Of a stretch of 64,000 bases of DNA, positions 41,690 through 49,593 are shown piece by piece (position 1 is the stretch's first letter; each line of letters opens with the position of its first letter). The stretch spans positions 31,950-95,949 of the forward strand of contig JAFUPN010000035.1 in assembly GCA_017481205.1 (NCBI GenBank). Direction: 5' to 3'. This DNA comes from Clostridia bacterium (GTDB lineage: Bacteria; Bacillota; Clostridia; UMGS1810). Below the pieces are notes generated by a model, which was not told where the DNA came from, searched no databases, and saw only the letters and a program-made list of their open reading frames with translations. Made by a program: the position numbers and the translations under genes.

Positions 41690-42610
41690 TTATTCACCCA
41701 TACACATTGCCATAACAGCCTTTTGTGCGTGGAGTCTGTTTTCTGCCTCGTCAAATATAACCGACTGAGGTCCGTCTATAACCTCCGGGACAACCTCATA
41801 GCCTCTGTATGCAGGCAGGCAGTGGAGGAAGATTGCATCTTCTTTTGCCTGAGCCATTCTCTCGGCTGATACCTGGTAATCCTTGAAAATCTTGATTCTT
41901 TCCTGTTTTTCTGCCTCCTGACCCATGCTTACCCATGTGTCGGTAACCACAACATCTGCATTTGCAACAGCCTTGTCAGGGTCGTTGGATATATCCACAA
42001 GCGAGCCTGATTTTTTTGCATCCTCAAGTGCTCTTGCTGTAACCGTGCTGTCACATTCAAAGCCCATCGGGGTTGCAATGGATACATTCATGCCGATTTT
42101 TGAGCAGCCGTAGAGCAGGGAATTTGAGATATTGTTTCCGTCACCCACATACGCAAGCTTGAGTCCCTCCAGCTTGCCCTTGTGCTCGTATATAGTCTGG
42201 AAGTCTGCAAGAATCTGGCAGGGGTGCAGAAGGTCTGTCAAACCGTTTATAATGCTGATTGAGCCGTACTTTGCCAGGTCCTCAACATCGCTCTGTGCAT
42301 AGGTTCTTATCATGATACCGTCAAGAAAGCGTGAGAGAACATTGGCAGTGTCATAAATACTTTCGCCTCTGCCAAGCTGAATATCGTTTGATGATAGGAA
42401 CAGTGCCTGTCCGCCCAGCTGATACATACCGACCTCAAAGGAAACTCTGGTTCTGGTGGATGACTTTGAGAATATCATACCCAGAGATTTTCCTTTAAGA
42501 ATATGGTGGGTTCTGCCTGCTTTGTTGTCAGCCTTGAGCTTGATAGCAAGGTCAAGTATTGCTTCAATTTCTTCTTTGGTGCAGTCATAAAGACTTAAGA
42601 GATGTTTCAT
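41690..42610 (-). CDS. argF: Ornithine carbamoyltransferase
   Basis: ArgF makes citrulline from ornithine and carbamoyl phosphate. The 306-aa protein has the carbamoyl-phosphate motif SKSSTRTRVSFE (about 50-61), HPCQILADFQT (about 130-140) and the HCLPAYRG segment near 260. Length is normal. It stands alone in the minus direction with a palindromic element about 55 bases upstream that resembles an ArgR site. AAGGAG precedes the ATG at 42610. Confidence 0.96.
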   Translation of the reverse strand: MKHLLSLYDCTKEEIEAILDLAIKLKADNKAGRTHHILKGKSLGMIFSKSSTRTRVSFEVGMYQLGGQALFLSSNDIQLGRGESIYDTANVLSRFLDGIMIRTYAQSDVEDLAKYGSISIINGLTDLLHPCQILADFQTIYEHKGKLEGLKLAYVGDGNNISNSLLYGCSKIGMNVSIATPMGFECDSTVTARALEDAKKSGSLVDISNDPDKAVANADVVVTDTWVSMGQEAEKQERIKIFKDYQVSAERMAQAKEDAIFLHCLPAYRGYEVVPEVIDGPQSVIFDEAENRLHAQKAVMAMCMGE

Positions 42611-42657
42611 GTTTGTTAACTCCTTTGTATATCTGTTTGTACAATTTGTAATTCATA

Positions 42658-42671
42658 TGTATAATTATACA
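42658..42671. promoter_or_regulatory. Candidate ARG box upstream of argF
   Basis: TGTATAATTATACA is a perfect 14-base palindrome near the argF promoter region. It differs at two symmetric positions from the usual TGAAT-N4-ATTCA ARG box. A role in ArgR control is plausible but not shown. Confidence 0.4.
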
Positions 42672-42826
42672 CTTTCAAAAGTAAAAAAGCAATATGTCGG
42701 AGGTGAATTTGAAAAAATAATAAATAAAATCCGACGTTACGCATACAATAATACAGTAATCGATTGCAAAAAAGCGGAGCTTACAATATCCGTGTGTGCG
42801 GCGAGGCAGATACGCGGATTTCCGCA

Positions 42827-42864
42827 AAAAAGGAGCAGAGGTGTTTATTTCTCTGCTCCTTTTT
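42827..42864. terminator. Terminator after the Asp-box protein gene
   Basis: AAAAAGGAGCAGAG (42827-42840) pairs perfectly with CTCTGCTCCTTTTT (42851-42864). It works in both directions and ends the minus-strand operon. Confidence 0.85.
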
Positions 42865-42866
42865 GA

Positions 42867-44249
42867 TTATTTTCTGAAGTTTTTTATTCTGTGGAAGGTA
42901 GTATAGTTTGAATCATGAAAACTATGCGCATTGTTTATCGCGGTTCTGCAGGCATAGATAATATCGTCGCCGTCAAACATAAAATCCACATACTGAAAGC
43001 CAATAAGCTTCGGGTCCTCATTTCTGTAGTCAAGCAGGTCGGAATGTACCTCCCAGTTTTTACAATCTTCTGATATCATAAGTGACAGCAGGTTTCTTGA
43101 GTGAGCATTTTCGGAATTGAGTATTCTGGTTGCAACGGAATAGAATTTGCCGCTAATGCTGTCATACTTCATCTGGAATTTTGAGTGATTTGCAGGGAAG
43201 TCTATGCAGTGGGAGTATGTAAGGGAATTTTCGGGATTATCGGTATCCACCCTGTATGCAACAACCTTGCCGTAGTTGTTAGGCTTTTCCATGGCTCCCA
43301 TATCATAGCGCATTATGTTATAAAATCCGTCATCAAGCTCCACCAGACAGCCTTCTATATTTCCCGTGCTTCGTCCCTTTGGCAGTCCTTCCCATTCCGG
43401 ATTGTATTTTACCGGGTATGAAAAGCTCCAGCTGTCTGCCTCCATAAGGTCGCTGTTCTCCGGAGCAGACATTACCATAGGTGCATGATAATGCTGTCCC
43501 CAGGAGCCCCATTCAAGAGTATTCCATATTCTGCCCCTGTGGTATACCACAGGCTGAGGATTTTTGTGCACTCCGGTATCGCCGTTTTTGCCGTTGCTGC
43601 CTCTCATGAGTACAACAGGCTCGCTGAAGGTTTTTCCCATGTCGGTTGATTTTCCTATAAGCAGGTCGCCGTATTCGGTGGAGCAGGAAAGCATATACAG
43701 CTCGTTTTTGTGGATGAACAGCTTGCCCCAGAAGCAGGGAAAAAGCTCGCTTACATAATGCCAGGTTTCGCCGTTGTCATCGGAGCGGAAAATCAATGTA
43801 AGATTCTGAGGATGGGCACCTGCATATAAATCCATGGATACCAGGAGTACACCGTTTTCAAACTTAACCATTGAAGGTGAGCAGAGATATCTGCCGGAAA
43901 AGCTGTATACTTCATCATCTGGATGCAGATAGTTTACCACTGTACCCACAGCCTCGCCTGTGCGTGCAAGGCGGATGCGGCTCTTTTTTTCGCCGGACTG
44001 TACATAGAATTCATAGTCCGTTGCATCCTCAAGATTTTTTATATCAAAGCAGCCCTTATCCGTTGAACCGGCTTTTTCAAAATCCACTGTATCTCTTTTT
44101 CTGAAATATATATCGGTGCTTTCTCCTTCGGTAAGCCATTCAAAATGTATATAATTCCTGCCCGGTGCAATACGGCATATATATATTGACTCATCATCAA
44201 AGAATACCGGTTTATACGGTGCATAGCTCCACTGTTTATGGGTTTTCAT
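42867..44249 (-). CDS. Sialidase-fold (Asp-box/BNR) protein
   Basis: The 460-aa protein has a beta-propeller with at least two Asp boxes, SDDNGETWH (about 170) and STDMGKTFS (about 212), after an N-terminal fibronectin-like stretch of about 100 residues. It has no signal peptide, so it is probably cytoplasmic. It overlaps the end of the DapA-like gene by 14 bases. GAGAGGAG fixes ATG 44249. With an aldolase-class lyase next to it, a role in breakdown of a sialic-acid-like or uronic substrate is possible, but the catalytic Arg triad is not obvious, so I do not call it a sialidase. Confidence 0.7.
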   Translation of the reverse strand: MKTHKQWSYAPYKPVFFDDESIYICRIAPGRNYIHFEWLTEGESTDIYFRKRDTVDFEKAGSTDKGCFDIKNLEDATDYEFYVQSGEKKSRIRLARTGEAVGTVVNYLHPDDEVYSFSGRYLCSPSMVKFENGVLLVSMDLYAGAHPQNLTLIFRSDDNGETWHYVSELFPCFWGKLFIHKNELYMLSCSTEYGDLLIGKSTDMGKTFSEPVVLMRGSNGKNGDTGVHKNPQPVVYHRGRIWNTLEWGSWGQHYHAPMVMSAPENSDLMEADSWSFSYPVKYNPEWEGLPKGRSTGNIEGCLVELDDGFYNIMRYDMGAMEKPNNYGKVVAYRVDTDNPENSLTYSHCIDFPANHSKFQMKYDSISGKFYSVATRILNSENAHSRNLLSLMISEDCKNWEVHSDLLDYRNEDPKLIGFQYVDFMFDGDDIIYACRTAINNAHSFHDSNYTTFHRIKNFRK

Positions 44250-45192
44250 TGACAATACTCCTCTCCATATCATCGCTGAGAAGCTTCATCTGACGAATAC
44301 AGCTTTTTGCATATTCCGTAAGACTTTCTCCCTTTCTGTTTCTTGCAATGTCTTCTGTATGTATTCCCTCAAGTCCCATATGATATTTGGCGGTCAGCGG
44401 GTAGGGGAGGCCAACCTCGGTAAAGCCCGACATAGTAAGGAAACTCTGGAGCAGTTCTGCTTCACTGGGGTATTTATCATAGTTTTTGCACAACCATACA
44501 TAGAGCTGAGGATGATAGTTTGCCATAATGCCGCAGTAGCCTGCTCCGCCGTCGCGCAGTGAGTCAAGGAGAGTCTGGCAGTTTGCGTTAAAGAGGTACA
44601 GGTGGCTGCCCTTCATTTGCTCAATACGGCTTTTTATAACCTCACTGTCACAGCAGGTGTCCTTGATAAAATAGAATCGGTCGCTTTTAAGGCACCAGTC
44701 TATGATTTTTGGGGTAAGCAGTCTTTTGTATGGAAAGGGACATTCGTAAAGACCCAATGCCACATCCTCCGGCAGTTTTTCAAGCAGCTTTTCGGCATTT
44801 GCAATCCATACATCATCGCCTTCGTTATTCAGGTCAAGGCGGTTGGTAATGAGTATGAGTGCGTCTGTGCCTGTTTTGTATATTTCATTAAGCTCTTGAG
44901 CCTGGTCCTCAATGCTGTCTGATACATGACCTGATGATACAATTGTCATTTTCCTTCCGCCGTTTGCTTCGATTTCCTTGGCGGTATCGTATACAAGCTT
45001 GTTTATCTTAAGGCGCTCTTCAAGGCTGAGAAAGAATATTTCGCTGGACTGGCATATTGCAAAAATACCGTCGCAGCCCTTGTCGTGGTACCAATGTACA
45101 TATTTTTTGACGGTTTCATAATCAACCTCGCCGTCCTTTGTGTAGGGTGTTATCATGGTAGGGTATGCACCAAAATTATATTTTCTGTCCAT
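44236..45192 (-). CDS. Dihydrodipicolinate synthase/N-acetylneuraminate lyase family protein
   Basis: The 318-aa TIM-barrel protein has the Schiff-base Lys in FYFIKDTCC (about 178), the Tyr in LGLYECPFPY (about 150) and a YHPQLY loop. The usual GTTGE substrate loop is replaced by CQSSEIFF. The DapA/NanA family cleaves or forms 2-keto acids. The variation and the Asp-box neighbour suggest a catabolic lyase rather than lysine synthesis. It is the first gene of a two-gene operon divergent from an AraC regulator. Confidence 0.85.
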   Translation of the reverse strand: MDRKYNFGAYPTMITPYTKDGEVDYETVKKYVHWYHDKGCDGIFAICQSSEIFFLSLEERLKINKLVYDTAKEIEANGGRKMTIVSSGHVSDSIEDQAQELNEIYKTGTDALILITNRLDLNNEGDDVWIANAEKLLEKLPEDVALGLYECPFPYKRLLTPKIIDWCLKSDRFYFIKDTCCDSEVIKSRIEQMKGSHLYLFNANCQTLLDSLRDGGAGYCGIMANYHPQLYVWLCKNYDKYPSEAELLQSFLTMSGFTEVGLPYPLTAKYHMGLEGIHTEDIARNRKGESLTEYAKSCIRQMKLLSDDMERSIVNENP

Positions 45193-45260
45193 GTTTATAC
45201 CATTCCTTTCTTTAAATAATATACAGTAAAAGTATTTTGTCGGACTCAGACCTTGAGAAG

Positions 45261-45289
45261 ATTATATCATTGCCCCTTGTTATGTACAA
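45261..45289 (-). promoter_or_regulatory. Promoter of the DapA-like/Asp-box operon
   Basis: Minus strand TTGTAC (45284-45289), 17 bases, TATAAT (45261-45266). Confidence 0.7.
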
Positions 45290-45331
45290 TTCCAAAAGGC
45301 AACTGCTTTTTATAAATTTGGTACTTTTTTG

Positions 45332-45360
45332 TTGACTTATCCATATGGATAATATATAAT
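45332..45360 (+). promoter_or_regulatory. Promoter of the AraC regulator with a palindromic operator in its spacer
   Basis: TTGACT (45332-45337), 17 bases, TATAAT (45355-45360). The spacer contains TTATCCATATGGATAA (45337-45352), a perfect 16-base palindrome, which would let a dimeric repressor block this promoter. Confidence 0.8.
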
Positions 45361-45380
45361 CGTTTTGAGGTGAAATATCA

Positions 45381-46265
45381 ATGCTTCTGAATAATTATAC
45401 TCCTGCCCATGCGGGAAAACTTGAAAAGCTTGCTGTGCCTGATTTGACAGAACCCTTTTTGATAAAAATTCTCTGGATACAGCTTTTGTCTTATGAAAAG
45501 GGTAGAAAAAAGATTGGCAGAAAACGGCATGAGCATTCATTCTTTGAGGTTCATTTTGTTTTGTCCGGAAATATTGAATACAGTACAGATAAGGATACAT
45601 ACACTGTTTGCGAGGGTATGGGCTTTATTTCAGCACCGGAAATTCCTCACACAATAACCGATATATCCGAAAATCTTATAAAGCTTTCTCTTACGTTTCA
45701 GCCTGAAAATGACAGCTTTTTGTACCGTGAGCTGAGCCGCTTGAGAGCATTTTCTTTTGAAATTACGCCAAGGATGCTTAGCTGCTTTGAGGATATAATT
45801 GACGAGACGGACAAAAAAAGTGTATTTTCCATGCCTATTATAAAAAGCAGGATTTTTGATTTGATTTGCTCCTTGTCAAGGGTGGCAAATATAAGAGAAG
45901 AGCAGGCAGATATTGCCGTAAATACGGAGAACATGCGGATTTCTAAAATCAAGCAGTACATAAGGGATAACAAAGGAACCTTTTTTACCTGTACGGAAAT
46001 TGCAAATCATTTTCATTTTAATCCGAAATATCTTAACCGCATATTCAAGGAGGAAACAGGCTCAACACTTCTTGAATATATCCACAGAGAAAAAATACGT
46101 AATGCAGAGGAGCTTTTAAGAAGCGAGAATGTACCTCTTGAACGTATAAGCAAGCAGCTGGGCTTTGCCAACGAATATTATTTCAACAGCTTTTTCAGAC
46201 GGTGTACGGGTATGACTCCCGGTCTGTACCGAAAGCTTTCTGAAAACAATCAAGAGATTATCTGA
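45381..46265 (+). CDS. AraC family transcriptional regulator
   Basis: The 294-aa protein has an N-terminal cupin domain (HEHSFFEVHFVLSG about residue 52, CEGMGFISAPEIPH about 76) and a C-terminal pair of helix-turn-helices (CTEIANHFHFNPKYLNRIFK about 208, then LERISKQLGFANEYYFNSFF about 254, ending with the FRRCTGMTPGLYR signature). It lies divergent from the DapA-like/Asp-box operon and most likely controls it. ATG 45381 is preceded by GAGGTG. The terminator overlaps its stop. Confidence 0.92.
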   Translation: MLLNNYTPAHAGKLEKLAVPDLTEPFLIKILWIQLLSYEKGRKKIGRKRHEHSFFEVHFVLSGNIEYSTDKDTYTVCEGMGFISAPEIPHTITDISENLIKLSLTFQPENDSFLYRELSRLRAFSFEITPRMLSCFEDIIDETDKKSVFSMPIIKSRIFDLICSLSRVANIREEQADIAVNTENMRISKIKQYIRDNKGTFFTCTEIANHFHFNPKYLNRIFKEETGSTLLEYIHREKIRNAEELLRSENVPLERISKQLGFANEYYFNSFFRRCTGMTPGLYRKLSENNQEII

Positions 46266-46283
46266 TATCAGATAATCTTTTTT
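46255..46283 (+). terminator. Terminator overlapping the AraC gene stop
   Basis: AGATTATCTGAT/ATCAGATAATCT is a perfect 24-base palindrome (46255-46278) followed by TTTTT. Confidence 0.75.
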
Positions 46284-46333
46284 CATATTTATGAGTCTGA
46301 GTAATATACTTATAAATACGGAGGTGCAAAAAA

Positions 46334-46714
46334 ATGGCTGAATACGGATTTATTACAGCAAGAGTTTTTACTTCAAGAGGACAGATACCCATTGAGGGGG
46401 CATCGGTTGTTATAGAAACAAGCGACAACTCTTCTATACTTGGTGCAAGAATTACAGATGAAAATGGACTTACCGTGCCTGTGAGAATAGAGACACCCGC
46501 TAAGGATATGTCTACCCAACCGGGCAATCCAAGCCCTTTTACAAGTGTTAATGTGAGGGTTAGTCATCCCATGTATTATACATACTATGTGCGTGATGCA
46601 CAGGTTTTTGAAGGGGAGACATCAGTGCAGGTTGCAGAGCTTATACCAATTGAAGAAAATGACCGTGTGCCATTCCGTCTGAGTGACTTTCTGGTTACTC
46701 CGCAGAATTTGTAG
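46334..46714 (+). CDS. Small beta-sandwich protein (carboxypeptidase-regulatory-like)
   Basis: This 126-aa protein looks like a transthyretin/CarboxypepD_reg-type beta sandwich (ARVFTSRGQIPIEGASVVI near residue 9 and ITDENGL near 40). It has no signal peptide. It heads a three-gene group with two peptidoglycan-binding proteins, 11 bases before the next start, and probably has an envelope or spore-coat role. I do not know a precise family. Confidence 0.65.
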   Translation: MAEYGFITARVFTSRGQIPIEGASVVIETSDNSSILGARITDENGLTVPVRIETPAKDMSTQPGNPSPFTSVNVRVSHPMYYTYYVRDAQVFEGETSVQVAELIPIEENDRVPFRLSDFLVTPQNL

Positions 46715-46725
46715 GAGGTGGTATA

Positions 46726-47898
46726 ATGGCGGATACAGGAGTAACTCCCTATGTGCCTGAGTACATAACTGTGCATTTAGGTCCCCCGGATTCCATAGCG
46801 GAAAATGTAACAGTGAGCTTTCCCGATTATATAAAAAATGTGGCTTCCAGCGAGATATATCCTACCTGGAGCGAATCGGCAATTATTGCCAATATATATG
46901 CTCAGATATCATTTGCTCTCAACAGGATTTATACGGAGTTTTATCCCAGCAGAGGGTATGATTTCAACATAACATCCTCTACAGCCTATGACCAGAAATT
47001 TATTCAGGGCAGAAATATATTTGAAAACATATCCGAAATTGTTGATGAAATGTTTAATTCGTATATACGGCGTGTGGGCTTTATCGAGCCGCTGGCCGCT
47101 AAGTATTGCAACGGTACCACTGTAACCTGCAGCGGTCTTTCTCAGTGGGGCAGTGAGCAGCTTGCTCAGCAGGGCTATAATTCCATTGAGATACTCAAAT
47201 ATTATTATGGTGATGATATAGAAATTGTCTCCAATGCTCCTATATCGGAAATCACCAGTCTGTATCCCGGATATCCTATTATTCCCGGCGATAGGGGCAA
47301 TGAGGTTGCTGTTATTCAGACAGCGCTGAATGAAATAAGTACCAATTATCCTGCTATTCCCAGAGTGAGTGTGGATGGAATTTTCGGTGAGAATACAGAG
47401 AATGCCGTAAGAAGCTTTCAGAGAGTATTCGGGCTGACGCCGGACGGAATTGTGGGTCTTGCCACCTGGTACAAACTAGTTTATCTCTATGTGGGCATAC
47501 GCCGTCTGGCAGAGCTTAACTCACGGGGACAGCAGCTTTACGGTGAGTCCTTTGAATATACTGGAACTGTCAAGCTCGGCGACAGGGGTCTCAAGGTTAC
47601 CATTGCTCAGTATATGCTGTCGGTGCTGGCTGAGTTTTACAACACAATTCCATTTGTAACCATAGACGGAATTTTCGGCAGGAACAGTGAGATTGCAGTT
47701 GAGGAATTTCAGCGTACCTTCGGTCTGCCTGTAACAGGCGTTATTACTGCCGGAGTATGGAATAAAATGTATGATGCTTTTATGGGTATAGACGATACAC
47801 TTACGGATCGCAGATATTCCAACGAGCTTAATAATCTGCTGAAGGGAAATTCACAGAAGGGCACGACAAATCTCAGAAAAGGTGATACGGACTTTTAA
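46726..47898 (+). CDS. SpoIID-like protein with two peptidoglycan-binding domains
   Basis: The 390-aa protein has an N-terminal part of about 125 residues that I do not recognise. A short block, LSQWGSEQLAQQGYNSIEIL then KYYYGDDIEI near residues 140-167, matches the end of SpoIID-type lytic enzymes (MSQYGA...ILxHYY). Two PG_binding_1 domains follow, IIPGDRGNEVAVIQ...VDGIFGENTENAV (about 185-250) and KLGDRGLKVTIAQ...IDGIFGRNSEIAV (about 285-345). No signal peptide is visible, which suggests release by mother-cell lysis or a forespore location. AGGAGGTGG precedes the ATG. Confidence 0.75.
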   Translation: MADTGVTPYVPEYITVHLGPPDSIAENVTVSFPDYIKNVASSEIYPTWSESAIIANIYAQISFALNRIYTEFYPSRGYDFNITSSTAYDQKFIQGRNIFENISEIVDEMFNSYIRRVGFIEPLAAKYCNGTTVTCSGLSQWGSEQLAQQGYNSIEILKYYYGDDIEIVSNAPISEITSLYPGYPIIPGDRGNEVAVIQTALNEISTNYPAIPRVSVDGIFGENTENAVRSFQRVFGLTPDGIVGLATWYKLVYLYVGIRRLAELNSRGQQLYGESFEYTGTVKLGDRGLKVTIAQYMLSVLAEFYNTIPFVTIDGIFGRNSEIAVEEFQRTFGLPVTGVITAGVWNKMYDAFMGIDDTLTDRRYSNELNNLLKGNSQKGTTNLRKGDTDF

Positions 47899-47965
47899 AA
47901 GGGAAGAGGTAATAAGGCTATGGTTGAAAATAATTTTTCTCTTGCTTTGTCGGAGGTGAAATAAT

Positions 47966-48577
47966 ATGGATGATATAAGAACTACAAGAGGACTTACCAA
48001 GGATGAAGAAAGCGTAAACAGACCTGTCGGTCCCGTATCTCCCCGTACCTCGGGGCGGGATATAGGCGATGTAAGGAGCCTGCAGAGAAAGCTACGCAAT
48101 ATTGCTTCTTATAATGAGGAAATCCCCATGATTATTGACGACGGTATTTTCGGAGACAGCACAGAGGAGGCAGTGCTTAAGTTTCAGGAGCTGTTCGGAC
48201 TGGATAGAACGGGAATAGTAAATTTTGACACATGGAACAAAATTGTTGAAGTATCCGATGAGGTTGATAACCGCAGGGAGCCTGGAAATGAAGTTTTGAT
48301 TTTTAACGAGGGAAACAAGAATATTAATCCCGGTGATAAGGATATTCAGCTTTATGTGATTCAGGCAATGATGAAGGCACTTGCCGAGCTTATTGACAAT
48401 TTTGTTTCTCCTGAGGTGACAGGTATACATGACAAAAATTCCGTTGCCGCAGTAAAGGCAATTCAACTGATTGCCGGACTTGATGACAACGGAATTATAG
48501 ATGTGGATTTTTCTGACCAATTAGGCGAGCTTTACGAGGTATATGTTACCAGGGAGAGGGTAAAAAATAGCATCTGA
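47966..48577 (+). CDS. Peptidoglycan-binding domain protein
   Basis: The 203-aa protein repeats the PG_binding_1 pattern twice. The first copy (DVRSLQRKLRNIA...DDGIFGDSTEEAVLKFQ, about 30-75) is well preserved; the second (NPGDKDIQLYVIQ...GIHDKNSVAAVKAIQ, about 115-170) is weaker. It has no signal peptide and probably arose by duplication of the neighbour's C-terminal part. CGGAGGTG precedes ATG 47966. It ends the group of three envelope or spore proteins. Confidence 0.75.
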   Translation: MDDIRTTRGLTKDEESVNRPVGPVSPRTSGRDIGDVRSLQRKLRNIASYNEEIPMIIDDGIFGDSTEEAVLKFQELFGLDRTGIVNFDTWNKIVEVSDEVDNRREPGNEVLIFNEGNKNINPGDKDIQLYVIQAMMKALAELIDNFVSPEVTGIHDKNSVAAVKAIQLIAGLDDNGIIDVDFSDQLGELYEVYVTRERVKNSI

Positions 48578-48594
48578 CGCATTGGTCGTTTGAG

Positions 48595-49287
48595 TTAATC
48601 TGACTCAATACGTACCATGCGGTAGCCCACTCCGGTGTGGGTCTGTATGTGGTGGCTGCTGTCTATCTTTTTGCGCAGTGATGCCACAAAAACTCTCAGA
48701 GTCATAATGTTGCTTTCCCAGCTGCTACCCCATATTTCTTTGGTAATATAGGTATGAGTCAGCACTCTGCCTATGTTTTTTGCCATGATGCACAGGAGCT
48801 TGTATTCGATTGGGGTAAGGTGTATTTCTTCGTTGTTGCTGTATACACAGCCCGAGGCATAGTCTATTTTTAAATTACCGTCCTGAAATACCGATGAATT
48901 TTCGCCGGCAACTTCCGGATGAACAAATCTGCGTTTCATAACCCTTATTCTCGCAAGCAGCTCCTCTATGGAAAATGGCTTTGTAAGGTAGTCATCTGCT
49001 CCGGCATCCAGAGCCATTACCTTGTCATGGTCCTCATGGCGGGCACTGATAACTATTATGGGCACATCCGACCATGAGCGTATGGTTCTTATAACCTCCG
49101 TACCGTCAAGGTCGGGCAATCCAAGGTCAAGCAGCACTACATCCGGATTGTTGGATGAGGTCAATAGAATGGCACTTTCACCGTTGTCTGCAGTAATGCA
49201 TTTATAGTCGTGTGTCTTTAAAGTGATGTTGATTAGATTGCGGATACGTCTGTCGCCGTCTGCAACAAGAACTAATTCGTTTGCCAT
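48595..49287 (-). CDS. kdpE: KdpE-like response regulator (OmpR family)
   Basis: The 230-aa protein has a receiver domain (VLVADGDRR acidic pocket, phospho-acceptor Asp in VVLLDLGLPD about residue 54, Lys in DYLTKPF about 104) and an OmpR-type winged helix (HLTPIEYKLLCIMAKN, then WGSSWESNIMTLRVFVASLRKKI). Its closest resemblance is KdpE. No sensor kinase (KdpD) or kdpFABC gene is next to it, so it is an orphan here. AAGGAGGTC fixes ATG 49287. A terminator at 49335-49368 separates it from the promoter upstream, so it may depend on read-through. Confidence 0.85.
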   Translation of the reverse strand: MANELVLVADGDRRIRNLINITLKTHDYKCITADNGESAILLTSSNNPDVVLLDLGLPDLDGTEVIRTIRSWSDVPIIVISARHEDHDKVMALDAGADDYLTKPFSIEELLARIRVMKRRFVHPEVAGENSSVFQDGNLKIDYASGCVYSNNEEIHLTPIEYKLLCIMAKNIGRVLTHTYITKEIWGSSWESNIMTLRVFVASLRKKIDSSHHIQTHTGVGYRMVRIESD

Positions 49288-49334
49288 TAAAATTGACCTC
49301 CTTTTATAATAGTTATTTGCAGGAATGGTACCTG

Positions 49335-49368
49335 CAAAAAAGAGCCTCACCGTGTTAAGGTGAGGCTC
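49335..49368 (-). terminator. Terminator between a 38-aa ORF and the kdpE-like gene
   Basis: On the minus strand GAGCCTCACC, loop TTAACAC, GGTGAGGCTC (49342-49368) is a perfect 10-base-pair stem followed by six to seven T residues. It stands about 48 bases before the kdpE-like start and could be an attenuator. Confidence 0.8.
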
Positions 49369-49397
49369 AGATAAAATACATTAATTATACAAGGTAT

Positions 49398-49514
49398 TTA
49401 TCTACTGTTGACCCTATGTCTCACACCAAACATCGGCATACACAAACAAACATAATTAATAATAATTATGCTGATAATGTATATAATGCTTAGCACGTTA
49501 AAACTAAAAGTCAT
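49398..49514 (-). CDS. Small hydrophobic membrane protein (38 aa), unrecognised
   Basis: From ATG 49514 the minus strand encodes 38 aa: a hydrophobic stretch of Ile, Val, Leu and Tyr (residues 8-24) and a polar Arg-rich end (GVRHRVNSR). GAAAGGTTAA lies about seven bases upstream. A perfect promoter (49547-49575) precedes it and a strong terminator follows it, so it forms its own short transcription unit of about 200 bases. It might be a KdpF-like subunit, a leader peptide controlling read-through to the kdpE-like gene, or a small toxin. The sequence alone does not decide. Confidence 0.5.
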   Translation of the reverse strand: MTFSFNVLSIIYIISIIIINYVCLCMPMFGVRHRVNSR

Positions 49515-49546
49515 GATATATTAACCTTTCATTTTTTGATGTTAAT

Positions 49547-49575
49547 ATTATATACCCAAAACAGCTCATTGTCAA
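49547..49575 (-). promoter_or_regulatory. Perfect consensus promoter upstream of the 38-aa ORF
   Basis: Minus strand TTGACA (49570-49575), 17 bases, TATAAT (49547-49552). Confidence 0.85.
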
Positions 49576-49593
49576 TGGTTTTTGTACAAAAAA

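Noticed and set aside
42609..42866. 85-codon plus-strand ORF between argF and the Asp-box gene
   Set aside because: It spans the argF upstream region and a terminator and has no ribosome site.
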